Source: Anthoceros angustus (taxonomy: Eukaryota > Streptophyta > Anthocerotopsida > Anthocerotales > Anthocerotaceae). From it: a stretch of DNA of 64,000 nucleotides. The translations under genes were made by a program, and so were the position numbers. The stretch is taken from the NCBI GenBank assembly GCA_010909165.1, contig MU008166.1, positions 1,674,001-1,738,000 of the forward strand, written 5' to 3'. Below are positions 21,879 to 33,230 of the stretch, piece by piece. Below the pieces are notes generated by a model, which was not told the origin of the DNA, searched no databases, and worked only from the letters and a program-made list of their open reading frames with translations. The first letter of the stretch is position 1, and each line of letters begins with the position of its first letter.

Positions 21879-22847
21879 ATGGACTCGTCTCCCAACATTT
21901 TGTCTCTAGACAACGGCTGTGCAGCTGCGACGTCTCCCAAGATTGAAGACATGAATGCATCTCAGACCAGGGCAACCTCTCCAACGAGCCAGGGTACAAA
22001 CACGAGTGACGGAAGGAAGCGGGAGAGAACCGTGGAGGAGGAGAATGTGCTTAATCGGGATCCTCCTTCTTCGGGGAATAAGCGAAGAGATCGGACGACG
22101 TCAGTCCGCTGCCATGCTACTCCCAAGTGGTCGGGCCTCCCTCAGAACACCCCGCCACTGCCCCCCGATCATAAGCTCGTCAGAGAGCAGGCCAGCAACA
22201 GCGCCAAGTGGGTGAAGCATACGCTGGATTTTTGCTACGAGTATCGGCAATTCCTCGAATGCAAGGGTGCCACTCGGAGGGTTGATCTAGAAACGTGGAA
22301 TTACATGAGTGCCCATGGACTGCTGGTGAATCAGGAGAAGCGAAGCGGAGAGGTTCCTGGTGTGCCCGTGGGATTTAGGTTTTTCTCCAGGGTGGAGCTC
22401 GCCATGGTGGGAATGCACTTTGCCTTCCAATCTTTGACAGACACCAGGTTCGATGAGGATTTTAAAGCAGTAGCCACTAGCGTGATAATGTCTGGAGCTA
22501 AAGACGACTCTATCTGTAACAACGGAGAGCTAGTGGAGTATACAGGTCAAGGAGGTGCTCATCACAAGGCGGATAGAGGCGTACCTGACCAGAAGTTGTG
22601 TGGAGGTAACATGGCCATGTTCCTCTCGTTCAAGAGAGGCTATCCCATCAGGCTGGTTCGAGGAAAGGCTGACGAGCGAAGCCCATCCAATACCACCTTC
22701 ACATACTACGGGTTGTACCGCATAACCGGAATGGAGCAGAAGCGCGGGCCCAAAGGCAACAATACCTACTCGTTTCAGATGTCCCGCCTGCCGAATCAGG
22801 CTCCTCTAAATTTCTCGAGACGACAGATACGTTACCCTCCCTGCTGA
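21879..22847 (+). CDS. SRA (YDG)-domain protein without SET or RING domain
   Basis: A 322-residue intronless reading frame with ATG at 21879. Residues 1-110 are low-complexity Ser/Thr/Arg-rich and likely disordered (GNKRRDRTTS could be a nuclear signal). The SRA domain spans roughly residues 160-315. It opens with VPGVPVGFRFFSRVELAMVG, followed by FKAVATSVIMSGAKDD, the signature VEYTGQGG, DQKLCGGNMAMFLSFKRGYP, VRLVRG-type strand IRLVRGKAD and YYGLYRI. SRA domains bind methylated cytosine by base flipping in SUVH, VIM and UHRF1 proteins. Here the histone methyltransferase (pre-SET/SET) and RING parts are absent, as in the small plant YDG-only proteins. A role in reading DNA methylation in the nucleus is inference. 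Confidence 0.88.
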   Translation: MDSSPNILSLDNGCAAATSPKIEDMNASQTRATSPTSQGTNTSDGRKRERTVEEENVLNRDPPSSGNKRRDRTTSVRCHATPKWSGLPQNTPPLPPDHKLVREQASNSAKWVKHTLDFCYEYRQFLECKGATRRVDLETWNYMSAHGLLVNQEKRSGEVPGVPVGFRFFSRVELAMVGMHFAFQSLTDTRFDEDFKAVATSVIMSGAKDDSICNNGELVEYTGQGGAHHKADRGVPDQKLCGGNMAMFLSFKRGYPIRLVRGKADERSPSNTTFTYYGLYRITGMEQKRGPKGNNTYSFQMSRLPNQAPLNFSRRQIRYPPC

Positions 22848-23010
22848 TGTTCATCACCTGTGGCTGGTAGGAGGTCCTAGTCTCCATGTCTCCATGAACA
22901 TTTTTCCAGTGGGGGCAACCCCATTGAGACCTGTTTGATTTTCTCTCAAAGAGTTAAGAGCTGTTTGCTTGTCCTGTATTGCTCTTTCCAGCCCGTATTA
23001 GCTCGTGAAA

Positions 23011-25295
23011 TCAGACCCCCTGAAAACCCACAGTCTCTCTTTCGGCAATGAAGTCGATGGCTTGCACAACGTCATCCACCACCTGCATGGAAACGAGGGA
23101 ACCCTCAGCCGAAGCCTTGGCTGTGATGGGGGGCTGATGGTGGATGGCATGATTTGCACCTTGTGGGCAGGGTATCGGAAATCGTTGTCATGTTGTCTAA
23201 ACACTCCGGTTCTTGTTAAGACCGAGGTCCATGGGTGTCCAGCCTGCGGGCATTGCTCGAGGGAGGTCAGGGTTGTTGGGACACAGGATTGAGGTTCCGT
23301 GATGGGGAATGCGGTTTACCTCGTTAGCTCCTCTGATGTCTGTGGCCGGGTTGTCGCCAACCATGTAGATGGTATGGAGGGTAGAGGGGGCAGTCTGCAG
23401 GGGACGTGATTGGTCTGGTGAGTTCAGCTTGAGAAGCAGTGGGGTTTGTTGCAGAATGTGTGAGGAAGATTCACCTGGGAACGTCTGGCCTGCTCGTGCA
23501 AAACTTGGGCAGCAAATGTGTACACAGAGGCCTCAGGTTTACCGTAGCATGTGAAGGATAGAGGGGTTTCGGACAACCTGAGTGCACACCACATCATGAT
23601 ACATGCGGTTGTGGAGAAGGAATACAAGCAGAACCTTCATGCTGCTACTTCTGCGTGGTGAGGAGGTCAGGCTCACCTGCCTATTATAGAGGCTCTCCAA
23701 AGCGATACGGAATGCTCCCATCCCAAACCGGGCTACAGGAAAAGCACCCTGTACAGGTTGTGGCAATTTGAGATGCAGTGAAGATCACACATGCTGCAGG
23801 TGTGAAGCCTGAAGTTAGGAGGAAGAAGGCAGTACCTGATACTCAAAATCATCAGCTGCAAAGAATAGTGGGGGCTGGGGACCTGTTTCCTTTCCTGGTT
23901 CACCCCCTGACCGCAATACATCACACAGTACCTGTACAACATAGTGAAGGGGCCACCAAACAGCCATTGGGCAACAAGAACATCACATCAACATTGTGAA
24001 GGAGGCTAATATTTGGTGAGTTAAGAGAGAAGAATGCATTGCTGGGGTTAGAAAGTGACCTGCAGATCACGTCCCCAATCTAGGGGATCACTAACCACAA
24101 ACACTGCCTCAATCTTATCAGTCCCCGGATTAGGTTTCTGTGACTTGTTCCTGGATGGCGCCCAAGGTTTGTAGGAGGCAAGTCCATCAATGTGGTCGAA
24201 CTTGGCGACATAATCATCCATAAACGTCACCTTCCTGGAATACCCACAATCTGTACGTGAAAAGCCTGGCAGTGTGAGGATCACCTTGAGCATTTCATCA
24301 CCATACCTGTGCAGTTTCTTACTTGAATCCATAACTAGTCATGACTGTGAACGGGTCCTGTTTTCCAACCGCTAGCACTTGCTTGTCCCCAAACCTGTGA
24401 CGAGAACGAAATGAATGAACAGTCTAGTGGTGCATGCTTGCTCCGAGTGAAGATGTTGAAGGAAGCTCTACCTGTTCACTAGCTTCCGAAATGGAGTATG
24501 ACCAAGAAGCACCTGCATCATGCAAGCAGCCGTCAATGCAGCTCCAGTCATACACCGTTAACCCTCCCTCAGAGTTGTGTGACCGATGTCCAGGAATGCT
24601 AACCTGGTCTGCTAAAACCGGAATGTTAAGCAGTTTACTGAGCTCTGCAGCTTTAGAAGATTCAGTCATTCCTCCACCTGACACAGCATAAAAGGGCATT
24701 AAGCGAAGCTCAGAATTCAGAGCTAGACAAAAAGCTCAGCTGCAGGGCCATCACCATTTGTCAAAAAAATGAAGGGAATCCGGGGCCGAGCTGCACTGCA
24801 CACGAAGTGTCCCACCAGTCAGTAGCTAGCAGGACCGCTGATAGAAAGCATGTCAACTTACACAACCTAACATACTAGGAGATGACGGGTCATCGTAAAG
24901 CCGCCTCAAAGCTGTAGTTACTCCATTGATGGGCTTCCCTCCACGCACTAGAACTCCATCAATGTCAAAAGCTACCCCAAATTTGCTCCTGGAAAATTCT
25001 GACTAGGGTTAAGAACGTTCCTAACAGTCTATGGCTGTGAGATGGTGCCGAGAAACCTTTCCAACACGAAAGGAAGCGAAAGAGCTGGAGGCACATCTAA
25101 CATCTGCTCCACATTTGGGAGACTTGTCTCAACTCAACATTCGAATCAAATCAAACTCCATGTGACATACACATATCCAGCTAGCTCCGAAAGGCGCCTG
25201 AGACCCCACTCCCGATCCACTCCAGCCCCTATCCTCGTCCATCTCCGGCCAGGGCCTCGATACACAGACCTGTAAATGTTGCTGGCCATGGTCAT
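23011..25295 (-). CDS. CECR5/HDHD5-like HAD-superfamily hydrolase
   Basis: About twelve exons read on the minus strand. They carry the class IIA HAD signature: FGVAFDIDGVLVRGGKP (motif I DxDG, about 24980-24930), GGGMTESSKAAELSKLL (about 24690-24640), LLGHTPFRKLVN, VLAVGKQDPFTVMTSYGFK (about 24385-24335), VTFMDDYVAKFDHIDGL, LCDVLRSGGEPG and ADDFEYQ (about 23940-23850), FGMGAFRIALESLYN, the Mg-binding motif IV in YMVGDNPATDIRGANE (23320-23366), and WTSVLTRTGVF. The last exon ends VVDDVVQAIDFIAERE with stop at 23011. The start is ATG 25295 (or 25289); the first exon reads SNIYRSVYRG and may be a mitochondrial presequence. Family members are predicted phosphatases of uncertain substrate. All introns I placed have GT-AG ends. 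The exon near 23400-23640 is the least certain. Confidence 0.9.
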
Positions 25296-25299
25296 AGCA

Positions 25300-26560
25300 A
25301 GCTCCTACTCATGGCTTGGCATCCATCTTCTGCGAAAAACACGCGCACACAGGAGGTAATAAAAGGGTTAAGACAATTTCTAAGACGCACCCAGTTTTCG
25401 CTGACATGCCAGGTCAGAGTCCTCACGGCAGCCGCAGAAGTGACTTTCACGTTGCCACGTCGATGCCGTTGGCCTTGGGCCCGCATTCCTGAAGCTTGTA
25501 CACACGTGGCTCTGTGTGCCAGCAAAGAGCACCAGGATCGTCCATTTTTGCTCAGCTTCTGCCTCTTCGGCTGTGCAGGGCTCCGGAATTTTCTTTGTCT
25601 TGGTGGGTACGGCATTTGAAGGGAAGTGGTCTGATCGATCGCCCACCAGGACGAGGTGAACTGCATGGAGCCTGGATGTTCGAGAAGGTGAGGAGATTTG
25701 GGTCCTTCAGGTCTTGAATGTGAATCCCTTTGGAAGTGCAGCTTACAGAGAAATCGAAGCGCGGAGACAGGATTATTTGTAGTACGTTGCAGCCATTTGT
25801 GTACGATGAGTCTTGCATCAGGTTCCAGGGTGGTGGAGAGCATTCTGGTGATCAGGTCACCCAGGCTAGCCAGAAAGAAACAGCAACGACACTGGCAGTC
25901 CCTTCATCTTCATCCCAGGAGCACTCACCACCATGGCTCTTCCATGAGGCTTTCAGCCTACAGATGTGAGGTTGGAAGCTTTCGAAATGTGAAGGGAACA
26001 AAGTGGCTGGTGGTATGGGCTGAACAGGACGGAGGGAACGAGGTCGAGCAACCAGAAGACAAGTCTCCTCCATCTCCAAGTAAGATACATTTGCAGAACC
26101 CCAGAAGGGCAGTATGAGTGTAGGCCAGTCTACTCTTCTCTAGCTTGTTGCTCGAAAGACTCTCTGTTTCAGTTGCGGTTAATTGTTTCAGCGCAGAGAA
26201 CTGCCTGGCTGTTATGTTCACATGATCTCACATCAATTGGGTGAAGGCGGCATTCTAGGGAAAGCGGTGAGCATGGGCACGGCTGTTCAGATATTCTTCG
26301 CAGCTATGATATACATCATCATCTTCTTCGGAGCTAGTGTTACTGATGGAAATTCCAGTGGCCGCCGTGGTCCTCGAAGGTAGCAAATCTCCTTCTGAAG
26401 AGGTGTCAGCGAGATGAGCTTCCCCAACCTTGAAATTGGTGGAAGGTAAGGCATGAATTCTCTCGAAATCTCCCCCTGCTTCTTGTAGCTCTAACAGATC
26501 AGTGAACAGATCTCCTTGCGGATGACAAGCTACAGTCTTGGTGCAGACCATATATGTTCC
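25300..26560 (-). CDS. Possible unrecognised minus-strand gene
   Basis: Several open stretches on the minus strand could be exons: 26260-26551 (acidic, with SNTSSEEDDDVYHSCEEYL), 25850-26079, and 25560-25820 continuing in another frame to 25292. None matches a family I know, and I could not join them with convincing splice sites. It may instead be the upstream flank of the HAD gene with chance open frames. Confidence 0.25.
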
Positions 26561-27746
26561 GGAGGAGCAATACTATGCTATCTCTGCTCAGAATGGAGCT
26601 CCTTTTAAGATCTATGGTCTGGAGAGCAATACAATATTAATGCTACCTCTGCTGAGAGTGGAGCTCCCTTAAGGTAAACCTGAGGTTAAGAGGTAGTCAA
26701 GTGGAGGAACCATGGAAACTTTGTACAAACAGACCCCCAAGCCATCAGGTTTTCAAAGTGCGGTTGCTTATGCGTGTTGGTTCTCCAGACCAGCCAGTCT
26801 GGTAGCCTTTTGTACAAGATTCTTTGCATGTACATTTATAAAGAGAACGAACTTGTGAACTCCCTCCCTCCCTGCAATTCGCAGACAATGACACTGACAA
26901 TTCTTTATATTAAAATATGTTCCCTCGTTTGTATCTAACATTCTGTTAGGACAGGCAGATGTGAGACAATGTGCCGCCCAGAGAAGAAATGAAAGTGAAA
27001 TCGACAGAATAGAAACATTTTGATACTTGATTCCTGTCCACCCAGACGTGCCTGTCGCGAACCGCGAACTCGCTGCCGGAAGTCGTGAATCTACTGACCT
27101 CAAACGAAGGCCTGATGCATCGGCTTCGAATATTCACAAAAGTATGTACATGGAAGCCTTTAGAGATGCTGGAATGTACTGTGATGCTTTTTCACCTTCT
27201 TGATGTCCGGGTTCGGTATTGTACATTCGCAAGCGAGAGTCTCAAGATCGAGTACGGATCGGCTAATTGTGCACATATTCAAGAGCATTATAGCATTATG
27301 ACCAGCCCTTGAGGACACACATGTGCGAGAGAAGATGGCAGCAAAGCGAATTGCAGCATTCCTGCAAGCACCGTTCTTGATCTGAAGCGTGAGCAACCGA
27401 GTCACAGATTACACACAGGATGTATGCATGAATTCCTGAACCAGACGCTTGAAGTCGGAAGCATTGCACTGATTTCACCAGAAGCTCCTATTAATCGATG
27501 ATTCATGTGAATTTAGTACACTGAGGCATCTAGACACAGCTGCGCCCTGAACAAACGGGCATTGAAGTGCTGTTTCAAGAGCAAAGAAATGTTCAGCACC
27601 GAGATCGCCATGGAAGAATTGTGGGCGGTGTGAGTCTCTGCATATATCTTTATCACAAAGTGCTCAATACAAGCACCACTGGCGAGGTGGATGGAAAGAA
27701 TTCATTCCAAGAAGGAACGATGATAGATGTATCATCTGAACATTGC
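26561..27746. other. Intergenic stretch, no gene seen
   Basis: Only short open frames without family features. A small direct repeat (GGTCTGGAGAGCAATA / CCGGAGGAGCAATAC, followed by CTCTGCTSAGARTGGAGCTCC) occurs at about 26555-26672. The right part probably contains the 3' UTR of the AP2 gene. Confidence 0.35.
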
Positions 27747-27846
27747 TAGGAACCGAGAACTTTGCTACAGTCTAAGCCGCAGGCATCTTGCTTGAAAATC
27801 GAGCCTTGAGCTTGATGGGTCAGCACGAGCGGCAATGCCAGTGCTG

Positions 27847-29133
27847 CTACACGCTGATCGGACTCCGCATGAGCAAGGAAGATCCTCCCAGTGAGTTCCA
27901 CACCTCCTGGGCCTCGGCGAATCCCGGCGAGAAGGTGGGAAACGGCAGCGGCAGCGGCAACGGCAGCTCGGACGGCAGGCTTTCCTCCTCGTAAGCCAAG
28001 CCAGGCTCCTCGTCCAGGCCGGGGAAGATGGAGGCAGCCATGCCCATGTTCTCTTCCGAGCTCGCATGAGCCGAGGCCTTCTCCAGCATCTGCTTGAACA
28101 CGTTGCTCTGCCACAGGAGCCCAAGAGCACTGGGCCCCGCGACGGCCTCCGGTCTTTGCAAGGTAATTCCCATGGAGGACGGGAAATGGTAGGGCTCGGG
28201 GGCCTGCCCCGTCCACATCTGGGCCTGGTTCTCCTGGGCAGGAGAGTCAGGCTGTTGGAGGTCCTGGCTGGACTCTGACTGCTTCATCTGGTGCAGGAGC
28301 TGTGGCTCATCCATGGCAGCTTGTTTCTGGCCATGCCCCAGATCCTGGGCTGCAGCTCCCTCGGAATCGGCTGTCCGGATGATGTTGTTGGCCTGGCCTG
28401 GTCGCAGCCACTTGATGTATCGGCTGAGGTCGAAGTTGGTGACAGCATTCAGCCCTCGGTACTCTATGGCCGCCATGTCGTAGGCCGCAGCTGCCTCCTC
28501 CTGGGTGCTGTACGTGCCTAGGTAGAGGTACTTGTTGCCGAACACCCGCCCGATCCGAGCCTCCCAGCGGCCGTTGTGATGGTGCCTTGCCACTCCCCTG
28601 TACTTGGAAACACCTCTGGAAAACCCGCTGCTCTTCCTCCGGAGGGAAGCAAGGTACTCCTCCCTGGACACATTCTGCATTTCCTCGATGTCTCTCGTGT
28701 AATCTGTGACAGGGAAGTTGATGATGGTCCCCGGTCCCCAGTACTTGAGAGCCGCCAGATCGTATGCCCGGGCTGCTGCTTCCTCATCGTCATATGCTCC
28801 CAGATACACTTGCTTCCCCTTCTTGTTCTGGCTCTGGTTCCAGGTACTCTTGTCCCAAAGATGAGCTTCAAATCGGCCAGTCCATCTGTGCCTGGTCACT
28901 CCTCGGTAGACGGAGCTCCTCTTCCCCAACACTGGAGGAGGGATTTTGCTGATGCGGTCCTTGGCAGTGGAAGTTCTCTCCCGCCGAGTCCTCTTGGATG
29001 CTCTAACCTGCTCCCCTGCCTCCCCGTTCGCCCTCTTCAACCCTCTCGGCTGCTGCTGCTCTTCTGCCTTGTGCTCCTTCACATTAACAACCTTCGCCAC
29101 TGCTGTACCAGGAGCTGTTTTCTCTTGCTCCAT
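27847..29133 (-). CDS. AP2-family transcription factor, WRINKLED1/ADAP type
   Basis: Double-AP2 DNA-binding regulator of 428 residues, starting at ATG 29133. A basic segment ([21 protein letters not shown]) is the likely nuclear signal. The first AP2 repeat begins [20 protein letters not shown], includes the VYL element ([17 protein letters not shown]) and ends [13 protein letters not shown]. The linker [19 protein letters not shown] and second repeat ([49 protein letters not shown]) are close to WRI1/WRI3/WRI4, which drive fatty-acid and glycolytic genes in plastid supply pathways. The C-terminal part is Gln/Glu-rich with an acidic end (probable activation domain). Such genes normally have six to eight introns, including a tiny exon for VYL; here the entire frame is uninterrupted. 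The frame stays open about 45 bases upstream without another ATG. Confidence 0.95.
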   Translation of the reverse strand: MEQEKTAPGTAVAKVVNVKEHKAEEQQQPRGLKRANGEAGEQVRASKRTRRERTSTAKDRISKIPPPVLGKRSSVYRGVTRHRWTGRFEAHLWDKSTWNQSQNKKGKQVYLGAYDDEEAAARAYDLAALKYWGPGTIINFPVTDYTRDIEEMQNVSREEYLASLRRKSSGFSRGVSKYRGVARHHHNGRWEARIGRVFGNKYLYLGTYSTQEEAAAAYDMAAIEYRGLNAVTNFDLSRYIKWLRPGQANNIIRTADSEGAAAQDLGHGQKQAAMDEPQLLHQMKQSESSQDLQQPDSPAQENQAQMWTGQAPEPYHFPSSMGITLQRPEAVAGPSALGLLWQSNVFKQMLEKASAHASSEENMGMAASIFPGLDEEPGLAYEEESLPSELPLPLPLPFPTFSPGFAEAQEVWNSLGGSSLLMRSPISV

Positions 29134-29179
29134 CTGGGAGTTCCCCTTCCTTGATGGGTAGGCTCGAGATGAGACCAAC

Positions 29180-30240
29180 TCTTGGAATGTGATTAGCCGG
29201 TGGAATTGCAGAGCTCACCAGAATGGCGTCAGAAGCGGACTGGTAGCGACCGTTACAAACGTACAGGTGGGTGGAGTGAGAGTGAGTGCGTGAGTGAGCC
29301 TATCTACAGAATCTTGGCGTGTGGATGCTCACATGCAATTCAAGCCGGTGTCAGGGGCGGGTATCCATTGTCAGTGCCGTGGGCGACTGAGCTGACAGCA
29401 TTTCCGCTCGTACTCGGCTAGCTTGTGAGCAGAGCGGGATCAGAGAGCTGTCCAGAGAGAGCGGGACAGAGGGTCTGGAGACCTAGGCTGCTGGGCAGCA
29501 GAAGCAAGTGATGGCAGGTCACAAGAGACAGGAGGGAGGGATGCAAGGGAACTGGGGATATCGGAGATCTGCGACTGCAAATGTTGGGGAAAGAAGCGGA
29601 CTAAAAAGCCCTGCGGCCAAGGGAAGCAGCCAAGCCGGACCCAGCACGATCGGGTGCCGACAAAGGCAGGGATTGCGTCTTGTCGTGGAGCGAACGTTTG
29701 TCGTGGGGCGGCGTTTTATACCTCCGCAACCGCTTCAGCCTGGCGTGCCTCGGGCTTCACGGCAGCGCTGCTAGTCGTGACTCCGTCCAGCGTGAAAGTG
29801 GGTGGCAAGGCCGAGGAAACAGCTTCCCGACAGCCAGCCACGGCCGTGGCTGCCATTCCCCGTGGCAGCAGACTGGGAATGGGGAATGCGACACCAAACT
29901 AGCAGGCCCCAACCTGGATTGTTGGAGCTTGGCTCCATGACCTCTCTGGCTCTTGTGTGCCTGCACTGTATGTCTCCTGTGAACTGTGTGTTTGCATCAA
30001 CTGGAAGCCAAGCTTCCGCGGCACTAGCTAACCGAACCTTGCAAAAGCGTTGGTTGCTTCCCGGGCTTGCTCCTGGCCTGAAGGGATGTTCCCAGCCCCT
30101 AGGATTCCCTCTTGCTTGCCTTTTTCTGGGTCTTTTGTTGTAAGGTACACGACAATTTTGGAGTGAGCAGCAGCTCTAGCTCCAGCTCCCTTGAAATGAA
30201 GGGCTATTTGCGGATGCTGAGGCCTTTAGCCAATCACGGC
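29180..30240. promoter_or_regulatory. Upstream region of the AP2 gene
   Basis: GC-rich sequence without a believable gene. It would hold the AP2 promoter and 5' UTR. I could not fix a TATA box or transcription start. Confidence 0.3.
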
Positions 30241-30299
30241 CCGATCCCTTCCTGGCTCTTGTGACTAGCTGTGACCCAGACTCTTTGTCCTAGTACATA

Positions 30300-30440
30300 C
30301 ATACAACCCAAACGCACGCCCAGGCACGTAAGGTTCCAACTCGTGCGCTTGCAAGCCCACTTCAACCTGACTGATTTTCTCGTGCCTGTACCCAAATGCA
30401 AGCCCAGGCATGTCAGGCTCCAACTCCTGCGCTTGCAAGT
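30300..30440. repeat. Two diverged ~95-bp direct repeats
   Basis: AGGTTCCAACTCGTGCGCTT (about 30330) and AGGCTCCAACTCCTGCGCTT (about 30415) head two similar stretches containing GCAAGCCCA and CCCAGGCA. Confidence 0.6.
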
Positions 30441-30852
30441 CGCAAGCCTGCCTCTTTACACCTGATGGATTTCGGCCCAGTTGGTCTAGCTTGCACGCTT
30501 GCAGAGGCCTCCAGACCTTGGAGTTTTCAGGAGCTTTGGAAATGAATCGACCACATAGCCAGGCCAGGCTGCGCAAATTCCAGCAACGTAGCGCTTTGGG
30601 AATGAATCGAGGACAGGTCTCTTCAGGCTCACGTTTCTGAATCTCTTACAGCTCTTCCGGTGGCTATGCTGCACTATCACACTGTATATGGTGCACCGTT
30701 GTATCGCTTGCAGACACCATACAGTGCACTGTTTCCAGCTCTTCGTTGATCTATTGTTGCAAATAATTTGGTATTTTCAAAATACCAAATTAAAAAAAAA
30801 TCTATTGTTGCAGCTCTTCTCTCATGCGCTGTTTTAGCTCTTGTTATAAATA

Positions 30853-31046
30853 TTTTATTGAGGTAAAAATGATGGGAAGAGCCCATCCAATGCAGTAGGG
30901 GACAACGAAAAGGGACCCGAGGGTCGAGGTAAGGAGGAGCAATTGAGTTCCTTACCTGAAGTTACCTACCCGAGGGTCGAGGTTAAGGAGGAGCAATTGA
31001 GCTCCTTACCTAAAGTTACCTACTGGGACAACGAAAAAGGACCCGA
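30853..31046 (-). mobile_element. LINE-tail/SINE repeat copy, 3' part (interrupted)
   Basis: Minus-strand copy of the element at 16254-16446. It includes the CTCAATAAAAT 3' end, the hairpin GATGGG-CTCTT-CCCATC and TTCGTTGTCCC. The stretch with TAAGGAG...CTCCTTA is tandemly doubled. The copy breaks off at 31046 inside GACCCGA, and the missing remainder resumes at 32724. Confidence 0.8.
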
Positions 31047-32723
31047 AACAGCGTCTGTTTAGAAAGGGGTTTCTCCTGAAACCCCTTTTTGCACACGGAC
31101 GTGGCCGGACCCCTTTTTGCACTTGAAAAAATCCGCACTATAATCAGCCTTGTTGGTATTTCTCTGCAGACATGTCACCCGCAACCTTTTGAATAATTGT
31201 TTTCATACACGTTATTTGAGATTAGATTGCAAGTCGTGGCAAAACCTAAAGTCCCATTCTCGTTCGGCTTTTCTTTCAAAGCTGGACGAATTCGCGCAAA
31301 CTTATGCGCGCCCATCTAAGCGTCTCCAACATCGGCAATCATTGCGGTGTTGGACGATATCTAAACATTTAGAGTTTTAGGGCTTGCTGTAATTGCAGTG
31401 CGCAAACTTGTTTTGCGCACCAACCTTTCATTCATACCATCAATCCTAAGACTATACTCGCCTCGAGAATTTTACAGGACTTTGTTTCTTAGACATTGGG
31501 ACAATAATATCTTCGTTGACTGATGTTCTTGATCCACATGCGGCGAGAATGAGAGTGGCATGGTGCACTTGAGTGGGCCCATAAGCGTCTCAAGATTCAA
31601 AAGATGCAAAAGGTTCTCACTACTAGTTCAAAGTTTTAACCACTAGAAAAAGATGAGGGTTAAGTAAAGATAAGAACATATCCACATTAGGGAGGTGCAC
31701 AAAAAAGGTTGAAAACGTCGAAAGGAACCCTTTAAAACAACAAAAATATCAAAAAAAATACAAAACAATTCAAAAAATTATGGATTATGGATTTTTTTGT
31801 GATCTTTTAAGGGGTTTTAAGGGTTTTTTAGATTTTTTGCTCTTTTTTTCTTTGGATGAACCGTATGGGAATGCACTAGGAGGCATGAACCATATGGTTT
31901 CATGCTCCTAGGCCCTTCTTGACCTTGGGTGCGTGCACTTGTGCGTGCACAGGCCTCCTGCCCCAGTGCGCGCACAAGTGCGCGCACCGCCTCCTGCCCA
32001 CAGTGCGCACTTGTGCGTGCACAGGCCTCCTGCCCCAGTGCGCGCACAGGCCTCCTGCCCCAGTGCGCAAACTTATGCGCGCCTAGGCCCCGGTACATGC
32101 ACTTGTTCACCCAGCGGGGCCCCCCTAGCATGTTTGATGATAACCCGGTACTAGGTCACCGCCGAAAGAGACGGAAACAACATGAAGGATAAAAAGAGGT
32201 TAGGGTGTTCTTCGTTGCATTAGGGCATAGGATAAATATATGAGAGCGGTCTAGGTGAACCTCCGCCGACGTCTACTACTTGTTATTTTGTTGGGAGTTC
32301 CGGCACATCCTCAGACCTCCAAAAGGACATGTTTCCCCATTAGAAGATTATTTTTCGCGTTCTTTTTGCACAGTGCGTGCACAAGTTTGCGCATAGCGTT
32401 GTTTAGACGCGCACTTATGCGCCTAGGCCCCCGTATACAAAACATACAAAACCACACAAAATGCGTAAACTACGGACATGGCGAAATTATGGAACAATGA
32501 GGTCCCTAGCCCTTCATCACACCGACTAAATCGCCATGAACGAGTACAAGGCGCCCGGTCACGGTGTAAATGACTCGACAGAAGTGGTGCGGAGCCGAGA
32601 ATGCCGAAACCGATGGATGAACACCTACAAAACCAACAAAACCAAACCAACCCGGTTCCGTGAAATAGGGTTGGGATTTTTCCAAAACCCTTTGACAGAG
32701 AAACCCCTTTCTAAAGCAAGTTA
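31047..32723. mobile_element. ~1.68-kb insertion nested in a LINE-tail repeat; possible TIR element
   Basis: The two halves of one repeat copy flank this block, so it was inserted later. Near its ends is an 18-bp inverted repeat, TTTAGAAAGGGGTTTCTC at 31058-31075 and its exact reverse complement at 32698-32715, each about 8-11 bases inside the border. A second inverted repeat (AAAGGGGTTTC-TCCT-GAAACCCCTTT, 31063-31088) makes a hairpin at the left end. The inside is AT-rich with GTGCGCGCAC repeats and has no transposase-like frame, so it is non-autonomous if it is a DNA transposon. The superfamily is unclear and the target duplication would be at most GA. Confidence 0.6.
31930..32100. repeat. 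GTGCGCGCAC-rich degenerate tandem repeat
   Basis: Blocks of CAGGCCTCCTGCCCCAGTGC and CAAGTGCGCGCAC recur four or five times. Alternating purine-pyrimidine runs such as GTGCGCGCAC favour Z-DNA. Related words (TTGCGCA, GCGCCTAGGCCC) reappear near 31400 and 32380-32430. Confidence 0.75.
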
Positions 32724-32845
32724 GAGGTCGAGGTAAGGAGGAGCAATTGAGCTCCTTACCTAAAGTTATCTACTGCACCCACAACATATGAAGGAAGAAT
32801 TGAGCTCCTTACCTAAAGTTACCTACTGCACCCACAATGTCATAT
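32724..32845 (-). mobile_element. LINE-tail/SINE repeat copy, 5' part (tandemly doubled)
   Basis: Continues the copy broken at 31046, starting GAGGTCGAGGTAAGGAGG. The block GAGCTCCTTACCTAAAGTTA...CTGCACCCACAA occurs twice and ends at the CATATG that also marks the corresponding point near 16310. Confidence 0.75.
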
Positions 32846-32865
32846 GAAGAAAGAACAAACGGCTT

Positions 32866-33230
32866 GCAAACCAGAAGATCGATGTGTCACCTACTATCAC
32901 CGCCTTATGGAGGATCGCCGTTCAGAGTGCCCATCGAAGGGCAATTGAAACCCACTGTTGGAAGTATGCTGAAGTACGAGAGGATTGCAAACGGAAGATC
33001 GATGTGTCACCTACTATCACCGCCTTATGGAGGATCGCCGTTCAGAGTGCCCATCGAAGGGCAATTGAAACCCACTGTTGGAAGTATGCTATGAAGTACG
33101 AGAGGGATTGCAAACCAGAAGATCGATGTGTCACCTACTGTCACCGCCTTATGGAGGATCGCCGTTCAGAGTGCCCATCGAAGGGCAATTGAAACCCACT
33201 GTTGGAAGTATGCTATGAAGTACGAGAGGG
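32866..33230. repeat. Three ~117-122 bp tandem repeats
   Basis: Three near-identical units begin at about 32868, 32988 and 33110, each with GAAGATCGATGTGTCACCTA, GGAGGATCGCCGTTCAGAGT and CCCACTGTTGGAAGTATGCT. Frames stay open through parts of the array, but unit lengths differ by non-multiples of three, so I do not call it coding. Confidence 0.9.

Noticed and set aside
32837-33192. Open frames across the 117-122 bp tandem repeats
   Set aside because: Unit lengths are not consistent multiples of three and the frames overlap in different phases, so a repeat protein is not supported.
32866-33230. Possible CRISPR-like array
   Set aside because: Repeats are contiguous with no unique spacers, and the context is plant nuclear DNA.
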